Shown: piece after piece, positions 1 through 6,676 of the stretch
How positions within the stretch are numbered: the stretch's first letter is position 1
Layout of the letters: each line of letters begins with the position of its first letter
Assembly (NCBI GenBank): GCA_947454585.1
Contig: CANGML010000050.1
Span: forward strand, 1 to 8,999
Reading direction: 5' to 3'
Origin: Comamonadaceae bacterium
Lineage (GTDB): Bacteria > Pseudomonadota > Gammaproteobacteria > Burkholderiales > Burkholderiaceae_C
DNA length: 8,999 nt
Program-made: the position numbers and the translations under genes
Notes under the pieces: model-generated
The model's input: the letters and a program-made list of their open reading frames with translations, nothing else
What the model was told of the DNA's origin: nothing
The model's database searches: none

Positions 1-1502
1 GAGCCACGATGCAGCGCACCGCCATACGCACCAAACATCGGGCGGTAGTGCACCGGCTGCGGCGTGGGGATAGACGCATTGGGGTCCCCCATGGCAGCCA
101 TGGCAATGAAGCCACCTTTCAAAATGATGCTGGGTTTGATGCCAAAGAACGCCGGCTTCCACACCACCAAGTCGGCCCACTTGCCCACCTCCACACTGCC
201 CACTTCGTGGCTGATGCCGTGTGCGATGGCAGGGTTGATGGTGTACTTGGCGATGTAGCGTTTCACGCGGAAGTTGTCGTGGCGGTCGGTGTCGCCAGGT
301 AAGAGGCCTCGCTGCGCTTTCATCTTGTGCGCGGTTTGCCAGGTGCGAATGATCACCTCACCGACACGGCCCATGGCTTGGCTGTCGCTGCTCATCATGC
401 TGATGGCGCCGAGGTCGTGCAAGATGTCTTCGGCCGCAATGGTCTCGCGTCGAATGCGACTCTCAGCAAACGCCAAGTCTTCGGCAATCGCGGGGTCTAA
501 GTGGTGGCACACCATGAGCATGTCCACATGCTCGTCGAGGGTGTTCACCGTGTACGGGCGCGTGGGGTTGGTCGAGCTGGGCAAGACATTGGCCTCGCCC
601 ACCACTTTCAAAATATCGGGCGCGTGACCGCCGCCTGCGCCTTCGGTGTGGAAGGTGTGGATGGTGCGGCCTTTGAAGGCGGCCACCGTGTCTTCCACAA
701 AGCCCGACTCGTTGAGCGTGTCGGTGTGGATGGCCACTTGCGTGTCGGTGGCTTCGGCCACGTTCAAGCAGTTGTCAATCGCGGCGGGTGTGGTGCCCCA
801 GTCTTCGTGCAGCTTCAAGCCAATTGCCCCGGCGTTGATTTGCTCGTGCAACGCGTCAGGCAACGACGCATTGCCTTTGCCCAAGAAGCCGAGGTTCATG
901 GGAAACGCATCGGCCGCTTGCAACATGCGCTCGAGGTTCCAAGCGCCAGGTGTGCAGGTGGTGGCAAAGGTGCCGGTAGCTGGGCCGGTGCCGCCGCCGA
1001 GCATGGTGGTCACACCGCTCGTCAACGCTTCTTCAATTTGCTGCGGTGCGATGAAGTGGATGTGCGTGTCCACGCCACCCGCGGTCACGATGTGACCTTC
1101 ACAGCTGATGACTTCTGTGCCCGGGCCGATGACGATGTCCACGCCGGGTTGGGTGTCGGGGTTGCCCGCTTTGCCGATGGCCACGATGCGGCCACCTTTC
1201 AAACCAATGTCGGCTTTGACGATGCCCCAGTGGTCGATGATGAGCGCGTTGGTCATCACCGTGTCGACCGCACCCCCCGCTTGCGGGCCGGTGCCTGCAC
1301 CATCTCGCGTGCGCTGCGATTGCGCCATGCCATCGCGGATGGTTTTGCCGCCGCCGAACTTCACCTCTTCGCCATAGCCGCCGGCTTTGAGCGTGAAGTC
1401 TTGTTCAACTTCCACCACCAAGTTGGTGTCTGCCAAGCGCAGGCGGTCGCCCACGGTGGGGCCAAACATTTCTGCGTAGGCGCGTTTGCCGAGGGTTGCC
1501 AT
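1..1502 (-). CDS. ureC: Urease subunit alpha (partial, C-terminus outside window)
   Basis: Catalytic subunit of nickel urease, which hydrolyses urea to ammonia and carbamate in the cytoplasm. The first 500 residues are present and open; the family is usually about 570, so some 70-80 C-terminal residues lie beyond base 1. Reading starts [19 protein letters not shown]. All active-site residues are visible: nickel ligands H147 and H149 (VDTHIHF), the carbamylated lysine K230 (GLKLHEDWG), H259 (VAIHTDTL), H285 ([15 protein letters not shown]) and D373 (SSDSQAMGR). The mobile flap [13 protein letters not shown] carries C332 and catalytic H333. Numbering is 13 higher than in Klebsiella UreC. This comes from an apparent Gly-rich insertion around residues 64-78 and a smaller one near 38-42. 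The ATG shares one base with the ureB stop (TGATG), and AAAGGAAA lies about 8 nt upstream. The enzyme should be functional, and the identification is very secure. Confidence 0.98.
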   Translation of the reverse strand, partial: MATLGKRAYAEMFGPTVGDRLRLADTNLVVEVEQDFTLKAGGYGEEVKFGGGKTIRDGMAQSQRTRDGAGTGPQAGGAVDTVMTNALIIDHWGIVKADIGLKGGRIVAIGKAGNPDTQPGVDIVIGPGTEVISCEGHIVTAGGVDTHIHFIAPQQIEEALTSGVTTMLGGGTGPATGTFATTCTPGAWNLERMLQAADAFPMNLGFLGKGNASLPDALHEQINAGAIGLKLHEDWGTTPAAIDNCLNVAEATDTQVAIHTDTLNESGFVEDTVAAFKGRTIHTFHTEGAGGGHAPDILKVVGEANVLPSSTNPTRPYTVNTLDEHVDMLMVCHHLDPAIAEDLAFAESRIRRETIAAEDILHDLGAISMMSSDSQAMGRVGEVIIRTWQTAHKMKAQRGLLPGDTDRHDNFRVKRYIAKYTINPAIAHGISHEVGSVEVGKWADLVVWKPAFFGIKPSIILKGGFIAMAAMGDPNASIPTPQPVHYRPMFGAYGGALHRG

Positions 1503-1837
1503 CAGATGTTTCCTTTGCTTGGCGCACTAATTGCGCCATTCACCAAGCCGCGAAAACCATACACCTGGCGGTCGCCACTGAAGTCCACCAACTCGACCGT
1601 GCGTTGTTGGCCCGGCTCGAAGCGCACCGCAGTGCCGGAGGCAATGTTCAAACGCATGCCGTGTGCGGCGGCACGGTCAAATGTCAGGCCAGCGTTGGTC
1701 TCGGCGAAGTGGTAATGCGAGCCCACTTGGATGGGCCGGTCGCTGGCGTTTTGCACGACGAGCGTGTGGGTGCGTCGGCCAGGGTTGAGGGTGTGTTCGC
1801 CCTCGTCGATCAAGAGTTCACCGGGGGTCATGCTCAT
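1502..1837 (-). CDS. ureB: Urease subunit beta
   Basis: Small structural subunit of urease, which packs with UreA and UreC in the (ABC)3 enzyme. It has 111 residues from the first ATG, against about 101-106 usual. Hallmarks are the core [16 protein letters not shown], the segment [16 protein letters not shown] and the end region YGFRGLVNG. There are two possible starts. ATG at 1837 gives MSMTPGELL and overlaps the upstream microprotein stop as ATGA. ATG at 1831 gives MTPGELL, which aligns better with the usual MIPGE start and has GGGG at good spacing. Either way translation is coupled to the upstream small gene, and the stop overlaps the ureC start by one base. The family assignment is secure; only the first two residues are uncertain. 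Confidence 0.97.
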   Translation of the reverse strand: MSMTPGELLIDEGEHTLNPGRRTHTLVVQNASDRPIQVGSHYHFAETNAGLTFDRAAAHGMRLNIASGTAVRFEPGQQRTVELVDFSGDRQVYGFRGLVNGAISAPSKGNI

Positions 1838-2004
1838 TTACCCCGACCCATCCACCACATGGCGGCAACGATCGCCAAGGCAGCGAAGAACCCCCACGCA
1901 TCGGTGGCGTGGAAGTGCGAGGCGCCTTCCATGCCGTGGCCTTCATGGGCCTGCGCCAACACGGGCACAAGGACAAGGGCGAGACGAGAAATCAAACGTG
2001 GCAT
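1834..2004 (-). CDS. Small His-rich membrane protein encoded between ureA and ureB (unknown function)
   Basis: A 56-residue reading frame with ATG at 2004 and TGA at 1836-1834. A purine-rich Shine-Dalgarno (GAGAGAGG) sits 7 nt before the ATG. It begins 13 nt after the ureA stop, and its stop overlaps the ureB ATG (ATGA), so it is translationally embedded in the urease operon. Residues 1-19 look like a signal peptide ending VLAQA. Next is a His-rich stretch [13 protein letters not shown] (residues 20-32) with four His in 13 residues, counting the first, plus one more at the end. A single hydrophobic segment (about 37-52, [16 protein letters not shown]) and a basic tail GRGK follow. I do not recognise it as a named family. 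The AHEGHG start after the signal resembles the AHPGHG start of HupE/UreJ nickel permeases, which I recall occupying this position in some related operons. A metal-related role at the membrane is inference only. Confidence 0.8.
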   Translation of the reverse strand: MPRLISRLALVLVPVLAQAHEGHGMEGASHFHATDAWGFFAALAIVAAMWWMGRGK

Positions 2005-2017
2005 AGCGGTGCCTCTC

Positions 2018-2320
2018 TCAAAGAATGGGTTGGTGCACGGTCACGAGTTTGGTGCCGTCGGGGAAGGTGGCCTCAACTTGGATGTCCGGAATCATCTCGG
2101 CCACACCGTCCATCACGTCAGCGCGGGTCAGCACATGGCGGCCCTCGCTCATCAACTGCGCCACGGTTTTGCCGTCGCGTGCGCCTTCCATCACGGCGGC
2201 GCTGATGAGGGCCACGGCCTCGGGGTAGTTGAGCTTCAAACCACGCGCCTGTCGGCGCTCAGCCAGCAAGGCGGCGGTGAAGATCAGTAGCTTGTCTTTT
2301 TCGCGGGGGGTGAGTTCCAT
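2018..2320 (-). CDS. ureA: Urease subunit gamma
   Basis: Smallest structural subunit of urease: 100 residues, exactly the usual length. It matches the family from its first residues ([12 protein letters not shown]) through [17 protein letters not shown], the segment [19 protein letters not shown] and the end [18 protein letters not shown]. An in-frame ATG lies further upstream (2374), but the universally conserved MELTPREKD start fixes the initiation codon at 2320. No convincing Shine-Dalgarno precedes it; the bases just before the ATG read AACCACT. It is the first gene of the minus-strand urease operon in this window, facing urtA across the divergent regulatory region. Its stop is followed after 13 nt by the small His-rich membrane protein gene. 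Confidence 0.98.
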   Translation of the reverse strand: MELTPREKDKLLIFTAALLAERRQARGLKLNYPEAVALISAAVMEGARDGKTVAQLMSEGRHVLTRADVMDGVAEMIPDIQVEATFPDGTKLVTVHQPIL

Positions 2321-2334
2321 AGTGGTTTGAAGTA

Positions 2335-2351
2335 TGCAACATGTGTGCCCC
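2335..2351 (-). promoter_or_regulatory. Candidate sigma-54 promoter for ureA
   Basis: On the minus strand the bases read GGGGCACACATGTTGCA. Compared with the sigma-54 consensus YTGGCACGRNNNTTGCW, the invariant GG (2349-2348) and GC (2337-2336) are present with exactly 10 bases between them, and GGCAC and TTGCA are intact. The Y, T, G and R positions differ. The predicted start would be near 2324, leaving a leader of only about 4 bases before the ureA ATG. That is odd, but ureA also lacks a Shine-Dalgarno. It could be a chance match. Confidence 0.45.
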
Positions 2352-2398
2352 TTTGGCAGAGCACCCCACATCAACGCAGATGTTTACTTTGGTGCAAA

Positions 2399-2415
2399 CA
2401 CACCGTGTTGGTGCA
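2399..2415. promoter_or_regulatory. NtrC-like binding dyad (candidate enhancer)
   Basis: The bases CACACC-GTGTT-GGTGCA match 10 of the 12 specified positions of the classical NtrC site TGCACC-N5-GGTGCA, with one perfect half-site. It lies about 155 bases upstream of the predicted urtA start and about 75 upstream of the predicted ureA start, both plausible enhancer distances. Further GGTGC half-site-like copies follow at 2447 and 2476. The binding protein is inferred, not shown. Confidence 0.45.
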
Positions 2416-2543
2416 CCGAGAAACGCCATCCGCGGCGCGTCATGTTGGTGCGCACTTTTATTTTTGAGCGCAAATGGTGCGACACACGGGTCGACCCCAG
2501 CGCATATATAGACAGGCATCACGCGTCCTAGGGAAAGCAGCAG

Positions 2544-2560
2544 CTGGCACAAGGCTTGCG
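2544..2560 (+). promoter_or_regulatory. Sigma-54 (RpoN) promoter of urtABCDE
   Basis: The bases CTGGCACAAGGCTTGCG fit the sigma-54 consensus YTGGCACGRNNNTTGCW at all but two of the fourteen specified positions. The -24 element has GG at 2546-2547 and the -12 element has GC at 2558-2559, with the required 10-base separation. Predicted transcription start is about 2571, giving a leader of about 56 bases to the urtA ATG. This is the expected promoter class for a nitrogen-limitation-induced urea transporter. Confidence 0.82.
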
Positions 2561-2626
2561 GTGGTCCTCACAAGCGGCTCGCTACCCGATCGCTGATCAA
2601 CCCCCTAATTTTTGGAGTGCACCCCC

Positions 2627-3901
2627 ATGATGAATCGTCGAGGAAATCTGAAGGCGTTGGCCGCTGCTGCGGCTTTGTCCGTTGGCTCATTTGTGATCGC
2701 GCCACAGGCGCAAGCAGCAGACACCATCAAGGTCGGCGTGTTGCACAGCTTGTCGGGCACCATGGCGATTTCTGAAACTGTGCTGAAAGACACCGTGTTG
2801 ATGGCCATCGACGAGATCAACGCCAAGGGCGGCGTGTTGGGCAAAAAACTCGAGCCCGTGGTGGTCGACCCCGCTTCCAACTGGCCGTTGTTTGCTGAGA
2901 AAACCAAGCAGTTGCTCGGTCAAGACAAGGTGTCGGTGATCTTTGGCTGCTGGACCTCGGTGTCGCGCAAATCAGTGTTGCCCGTGGTCGAAGAGATGAA
3001 CGGCCTGCTGTTCTATCCCGTGCAATACGAAGGTGAAGAACTCAGCAAAAACGTGTTCTACACCGGTGCAGCGCCCAACCAACAAGCCATCCCCGCGGTG
3101 GATTACTTGATGAGCAAAGACGGCGGCGCAGCCAAGCGCTGGGTGTTGTTGGGCACAGACTATGTCTACCCACGCACCACCAACAAAATTTTGCGCGCCT
3201 ACCTCAAGAGCAAAGGCGTGGCAGACAAAGACATCGACGAGAAGTACACACCCTTTGGTCACAGCGATTACCAAACCATCGTGGCGGACATCAAGAAGTT
3301 TTCTGCCGGTGGCAAAACCGCCGTGGTATCCACCATCAACGGTGACTCCAACGTGCCCTTCTACAAAGAACTCGGCAATGCAGGCCTGAAAGCCAAAGAC
3401 GTGCCCGTGGTGGCCTTCTCGGTGGGTGAAGAAGAATTGCGTGGCGTAGACACCAAGCCTTTGGTCGGTCACTTGGCCGCATGGAACTACTTCATGTCCA
3501 TCAAGAACCCCGCCAACGATGAATTTATCAAGAAGTGGTCAGCTTATGCCAAGGCGAAGAACATTGCCGGTCACAAAGACAAGCCCTTGACCAACGACCC
3601 GATGGAAGCCACGTACATCGGCATCAACATGTGGAAGCAAGCGGTGGAGAAGGCCAAGTCCACTGACACCGACAAAGTCATCGCCGCCATGGCAGGTCAA
3701 ACCTTCAAGGCACCGAGCGGCATCACCTCCAAGATGGATGAGAAAAACCACCACTTGCACAAGTCGGTGTTCATTGGCGAGATCAAGGCCGATGGCCAGT
3801 TCAACGTGGTGTGGAAAACACCGGGCCCTGTCAAAGCCAAGCCTTGGAGCCCCTTCATCGAAGGCAATGCCGCCAAGCCTGACGAGCCTGTGAAAAAGTA
3901 A
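2627..3901 (+). CDS. urtA: Urea ABC transporter, periplasmic substrate-binding protein
   Basis: Periplasmic receptor that captures urea and delivers it to UrtBC. The protein has 424 residues and belongs to the type 1 branched-chain amino-acid/amide binding-protein fold. Residues 1-30 are a signal peptide with a basic start (MMNRRGNLKAL), an Ala-rich core and a cleavage-like QAQA-AD. The mature protein starts ADTIKVGVLHSLSGTMA. UrtA-typical stretches follow: FGCWTSVSRKSVLPV, FYPVQYEGEE, GTDYVYPRTTN, FSVGEEE and NDPMEATYIGI. The ATG at 2627 is chosen because GGAG (2614-2617) sits 9 bases upstream; an in-frame TTG at 2612 would overlap that site. It is the first gene after the sigma-54 promoter and is separated from urtB by a strong hairpin. 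This fits high expression of the binding protein. The N-terminal RRxxLK also resembles a Tat signal, which is not certain. Confidence 0.97.
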   Translation: MMNRRGNLKALAAAAALSVGSFVIAPQAQAADTIKVGVLHSLSGTMAISETVLKDTVLMAIDEINAKGGVLGKKLEPVVVDPASNWPLFAEKTKQLLGQDKVSVIFGCWTSVSRKSVLPVVEEMNGLLFYPVQYEGEELSKNVFYTGAAPNQQAIPAVDYLMSKDGGAAKRWVLLGTDYVYPRTTNKILRAYLKSKGVADKDIDEKYTPFGHSDYQTIVADIKKFSAGGKTAVVSTINGDSNVPFYKELGNAGLKAKDVPVVAFSVGEEELRGVDTKPLVGHLAAWNYFMSIKNPANDEFIKKWSAYAKAKNIAGHKDKPLTNDPMEATYIGINMWKQAVEKAKSTDTDKVIAAMAGQTFKAPSGITSKMDEKNHHLHKSVFIGEIKADGQFNVVWKTPGPVKAKPWSPFIEGNAAKPDEPVKK

Positions 3902-3924
3902 ACCTTTCTCCGAGGGATGAACTT

Positions 3925-3954
3925 GGGGGAGGGCCGAGCCCTCCCCCTTTTTTT
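3925..3954 (+). terminator. Intrinsic terminator/attenuator between urtA and urtB
   Basis: A perfect 10-bp stem GGGGGAGGGC / GCCCTCCCCC (3925-3934 with 3938-3947) closes a 3-base CGA loop and is followed by seven T (3948-3954). This is a textbook Rho-independent terminator placed 23 bases after the urtA stop and directly before the first possible urtB ATG. As the downstream genes need this transcript or another promoter, partial termination that favours urtA is the likely role. Confidence 0.9.
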
Positions 3955-3966
3955 ATGGGAATTTGG

Positions 3967-5550
3967 ATGCGCCGTTTTTCTTTTTTCAGTTACGGGTTGG
4001 CCCTTGTTGTCCTGGCTCAGTCCAGCGCATGGGCGCTGACCGCCGAACAAACCCGCGCCCTCACACTGGGCGACACCGAGGCACGCATCACGGCCTTGCA
4101 ACAAGCGCTGGCAGCCCCCGACGCCCAGACAGCAGCTTTCTTGCAAGCCATGGCGGACGACGCGGTGAAGGTCAGCGGCACTCAAGTGTTCATGGTGCGT
4201 GACGGCAAAGCCACCCATCCTGTCAATGGCGAAACCATGCCTTTGCCCGACGGTGCAGACGATGTGATCAACAACAACCGCATGCGCGGTGAGATTGATG
4301 CCGCGCTGTCCGCCCTGCAACTGCTCAGCCCCGATGCCGCGCTGCGTTTGCAAGCTGCCAAAACTGCGCTGAAAGAACCCGACCCGACCAAGCTTGGGAT
4401 GGTCGACAAAGCCTTAGCCCACGAAAGCAACGAGGGCGTGAAGAAGCAACTGCTGCTTGCGCGTGCGGCCATTTTGCTCAACAGCGACAAAACCGAGGAA
4501 CGCTTTGCCTCAGCCAAAACTTTGGCCGACAGCCAAACCCCCGAGACCCAGCGCTTGCTGAACCAACGCCTGAGCCAAGAAGAAGACAAGCAGGTGCGCG
4601 CGCAGCTGCAAACCTCCTTGCTCACCATCCAAGCCGCGCTGAGCTGGGGCGAAAAACTCGGCGCCTTGTTCACCGGCGTGAGCTTGGCATCTATCTTGTT
4701 GCTGGTGGCCTTAGGCCTCGCCATCACCTATGGGCTGATGGGCGTGATCAATATGGCGCATGGCGAGCTGATGATGATTGGTGCCTACGCCACCTACGTG
4801 GTGCAAGGTCTGTTTCGCCAGTACTTACCTGGCATGTTTGACGCCTATTTGTTGGTGGCCATCCCTGTTTCGTTTCTGACGGCGGCCTTGGTCGGCGCGG
4901 TGCTGGAGCGGTTGGTGTTGCGCCACCTGTATGGCCGCCCGCTCGAAACATTGTTGGCGACCTGGGGCATCAGCTTGGTGTTGATGCAAGGCGTGCGCAG
5001 CATTTTTGGTGCGCAAAACGTGGGCGTAGAAAACCCCTCATGGATGAGCGGTGGGGTGCAACTGCTGGCCAACCTCTCGCTGCCCTATAACCGTTTGATC
5101 ATCCTTGGCTTTGCGCTGTTTGTGCTGGTGGCCATGACGCTCTTGATCAGCCAAACGCGCTTGGGTTTGTTTGTGCGCGGCGTGACGCAAAACCGCGCCA
5201 TGGCCTCGGCCTTGGGTGTAAACACGGCGCGCATCGACACCTATGCGTTTTCACTCGGCTGCGGCATCGCAGGCTTGGCCGGTTGTGCGCTCAGCCAAAT
5301 TGGCAACGTGGGCCCCGACCTCGGTCAAAGCTACATCGTGGACGCCTTCATGGTGGTGGTGCTCGGTGGCGTGGGTCAGCTAGCGGGTACGGTGTACGCC
5401 GCGTTGGGCTTGGGGCTGATGAACAAATTGCTAGAGGGCATCGCAGGCGCGGTGCTGGCCAAGATCGCGGTGTTGGTCTTCATCATCGTGTTCATCCAAA
5501 AACGTCCGCAAGGCATTTTTGCGATGAAGGGCCGCAGTGCGGAGGCATGA
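3967..5550 (+). CDS. urtB: Urea ABC transporter, permease (LivH type) with N-terminal periplasmic domain
   Basis: One of the two channel-forming permeases of the urea importer, in the inner membrane. It has 527 residues from ATG 3967. A signal-like segment (MRRFSFFSYGLALVVLAQSSAWA) is followed by a soluble, Ala-, Gln- and Leu-rich helical region (about 24-225) with repeat-like helices. The LivH-type membrane domain then runs from about 235 to the end. Its signature is YGLMGVINMAHGELMMIGAY, and the late motif is VVVLGGVGQLAGTVYAALGLG. LivH proteins are about 290-310 residues. The long N-terminal part is known in many proteobacterial UrtB proteins, and its job is not established to my knowledge. 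Start choice: ATG 3955 abuts the terminator U-tract and has no ribosome site, whereas ATG 3967 has GGGA six bases upstream and gives a cleaner signal peptide. ATG 3955 remains possible. Confidence 0.95.
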   Translation: MRRFSFFSYGLALVVLAQSSAWALTAEQTRALTLGDTEARITALQQALAAPDAQTAAFLQAMADDAVKVSGTQVFMVRDGKATHPVNGETMPLPDGADDVINNNRMRGEIDAALSALQLLSPDAALRLQAAKTALKEPDPTKLGMVDKALAHESNEGVKKQLLLARAAILLNSDKTEERFASAKTLADSQTPETQRLLNQRLSQEEDKQVRAQLQTSLLTIQAALSWGEKLGALFTGVSLASILLLVALGLAITYGLMGVINMAHGELMMIGAYATYVVQGLFRQYLPGMFDAYLLVAIPVSFLTAALVGAVLERLVLRHLYGRPLETLLATWGISLVLMQGVRSIFGAQNVGVENPSWMSGGVQLLANLSLPYNRLIILGFALFVLVAMTLLISQTRLGLFVRGVTQNRAMASALGVNTARIDTYAFSLGCGIAGLAGCALSQIGNVGPDLGQSYIVDAFMVVVLGGVGQLAGTVYAALGLGLMNKLLEGIAGAVLAKIAVLVFIIVFIQKRPQGIFAMKGRSAEA

Positions 5551-5551
5551 C

Positions 5552-6676
5552 ATGACACACAAAGCTTCTTCACTCGCACTGCCTGAGCCCCCAGCGCTCT
5601 TAGGTACCAAAGGCTGGATTTTTTTCTTGGCTGCGTTCATCACCGTGTGTGCGGTCGTGCCGGTGCTCAACCTGTGGGTGCCTAAAGACAGCTTGTTTCA
5701 TATGAGCGACTACGCGGTGGCGCTGGTGGGCAAGATCATGTGCTACGCCATTTGCGCACTCGCCATGGATTTGATTTGGGGCTACACCGGCATCTTGTCG
5801 CTGGGTCATGGGCTGTTTTTTGCGCTGGGCGGCTATGTGATGGGCATGTACCTGATGCGCCAAATTGGCACCGATGGCAACTACAAAAGCAAGCTGCCCG
5901 ACTTCATGGTCTTCCTCGACTGGAAAACCTTGCCTTGGCATTGGACCTTCAGCGACAGCTTGCTCGCCACGTTGTTGCTGATCGTGTTGGTGCCGGGTGT
6001 GCTGGCCTGGGTGTTTGGTTACTTCGCGTTTCGCTCGCGCATCAAGGGCGTGTACTTCTCCATCATCACCCAAGCCCTCACCTTTGCCGCGATGTTGCTG
6101 TTCTTTCGTAACGAGACGGGCTTTGGCGGCAACAACGGGTTTACCGATTTCAAACGCATTTTGGACTTGCCCATCGCCACACCGGCGATGCGCATGACTT
6201 TGTTTGTGCTGACGGGCTGGGCCTTGTTGATGAGCTTTTTGTTGGCGCGCTGGCTGGTGCAAAGCAAGTTTGGTCGTGTGCTGCAAGCCATCCGCGATGC
6301 GGAGAGCCGCGTCATGTTCTCGGGCTACTCACCGCTGCCCTACAAGCTCACCATTTGGGTCATCTCCGCAGTGATGTGCGGCATTGCGGGCGCTTTGTAC
6401 GTGCCGCAAGTGGGCATCATCAACCCCAGCGAGATGAGCCCGGCCAACTCGATTGAGATGGCCGTGTGGGCGGCGGTCGGTGGCCGCGCCTCACTCATCG
6501 GCCCCATCCTGGGTGCGTTTGTGGTGAACGGCATGAAGAGCTGGTTGACAGTCACCGCGCCTGAGTTTTGGTTGTACTTCTTAGGCGCCTTGTTCATCGG
6601 CGTGACGCTGTATATGCCACACGGCATCATGGGCGCATTCAAGAAAAAAACCGATGACGTGGAGGATCGCGCATGA
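5552..6676 (+). CDS. urtC: Urea ABC transporter, permease (LivM type)
   Basis: Second membrane permease of the urea importer, pairing with UrtB. It has 374 residues and about nine hydrophobic segments (near 22-43, 55-75, 80-100, 138-160, 165-190, 214-235, 270-290, 305-330 and 345-365). LivM-family marks are WGYTGILSLGHGLFFALGGY, the cytoplasmic coupling loop FGRVLQAIRDAESRVMFSGY that contacts the ATPases, and AVWAAVGGRASLIGPILGAF. The ATG at 5552 is chosen because GGAGG (5541-5545) lies 6 bases upstream. It begins one base after the urtB stop. A GTG further upstream in frame (5537) would remove that spacing. The end overlaps urtD as ATGA, so the two are translationally coupled. Length and motifs are normal for the family. 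Confidence 0.97.
   Translation: MTHKASSLALPEPPALLGTKGWIFFLAAFITVCAVVPVLNLWVPKDSLFHMSDYAVALVGKIMCYAICALAMDLIWGYTGILSLGHGLFFALGGYVMGMYLMRQIGTDGNYKSKLPDFMVFLDWKTLPWHWTFSDSLLATLLLIVLVPGVLAWVFGYFAFRSRIKGVYFSIITQALTFAAMLLFFRNETGFGGNNGFTDFKRILDLPIATPAMRMTLFVLTGWALLMSFLLARWLVQSKFGRVLQAIRDAESRVMFSGYSPLPYKLTIWVISAVMCGIAGALYVPQVGIINPSEMSPANSIEMAVWAAVGGRASLIGPILGAFVVNGMKSWLTVTAPEFWLYFLGALFIGVTLYMPHGIMGAFKKKTDDVEDRA

Larger units (their letters stand above)
2321..2626. other. Divergent intergenic regulatory region between ureA and urtA
   Basis: A stretch of 306 bases without a convincing gene. It separates the left-going urease operon from the right-going urea transporter operon and so must carry promoters for both. 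It contains sigma-54-type matches facing each way, an NtrC-like dyad, and four copies of GGTGC(A/G) at 2391, 2410, 2447 and 2476. A 9-base direct repeat TGTTGGTGC occurs at 2407-2415 region and 2444-2452 region (37-base offset), and an AT-rich run lies at 2454-2467. A perfect 10-base palindrome GGGTCGACCC (2488-2497) is also present, with no role I can assign. Small open frames here on both strands have no family resemblance. Confidence 0.8.

Noticed and set aside
501..1715. 404-residue open frame on the plus strand opposite ureC and ureB
   Set aside because: It is fully antisense to highly conserved urease genes with all catalytic residues intact. It is a by-product of GC-biased codons, with His/Val/Gly-rich nonsense composition.
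2488..2497. Perfect palindrome GGGTCGACCC as an operator
   Set aside because: Ten bases alone is a common chance palindrome, and no second copy or known operator matches it.
2505..2510. TATATA as a sigma-70 -10 box upstream of urtA
   Set aside because: No acceptable -35 hexamer lies 16-18 bases upstream, and a far better sigma-54 match lies downstream.
3917..4039. Possible 40-residue leader-peptide frame (MNLGEGRALPL...) through the terminator into urtB
   Set aside because: The GAGGG touches its ATG with no spacing, it ends inside urtB in another frame, and it has no regulatory codon run.
3697..4353. 218-residue minus-strand frame across the end of urtA and start of urtB
   Set aside because: It runs antisense through two certain genes and through the terminator hairpin. 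It has no recognisable domain.
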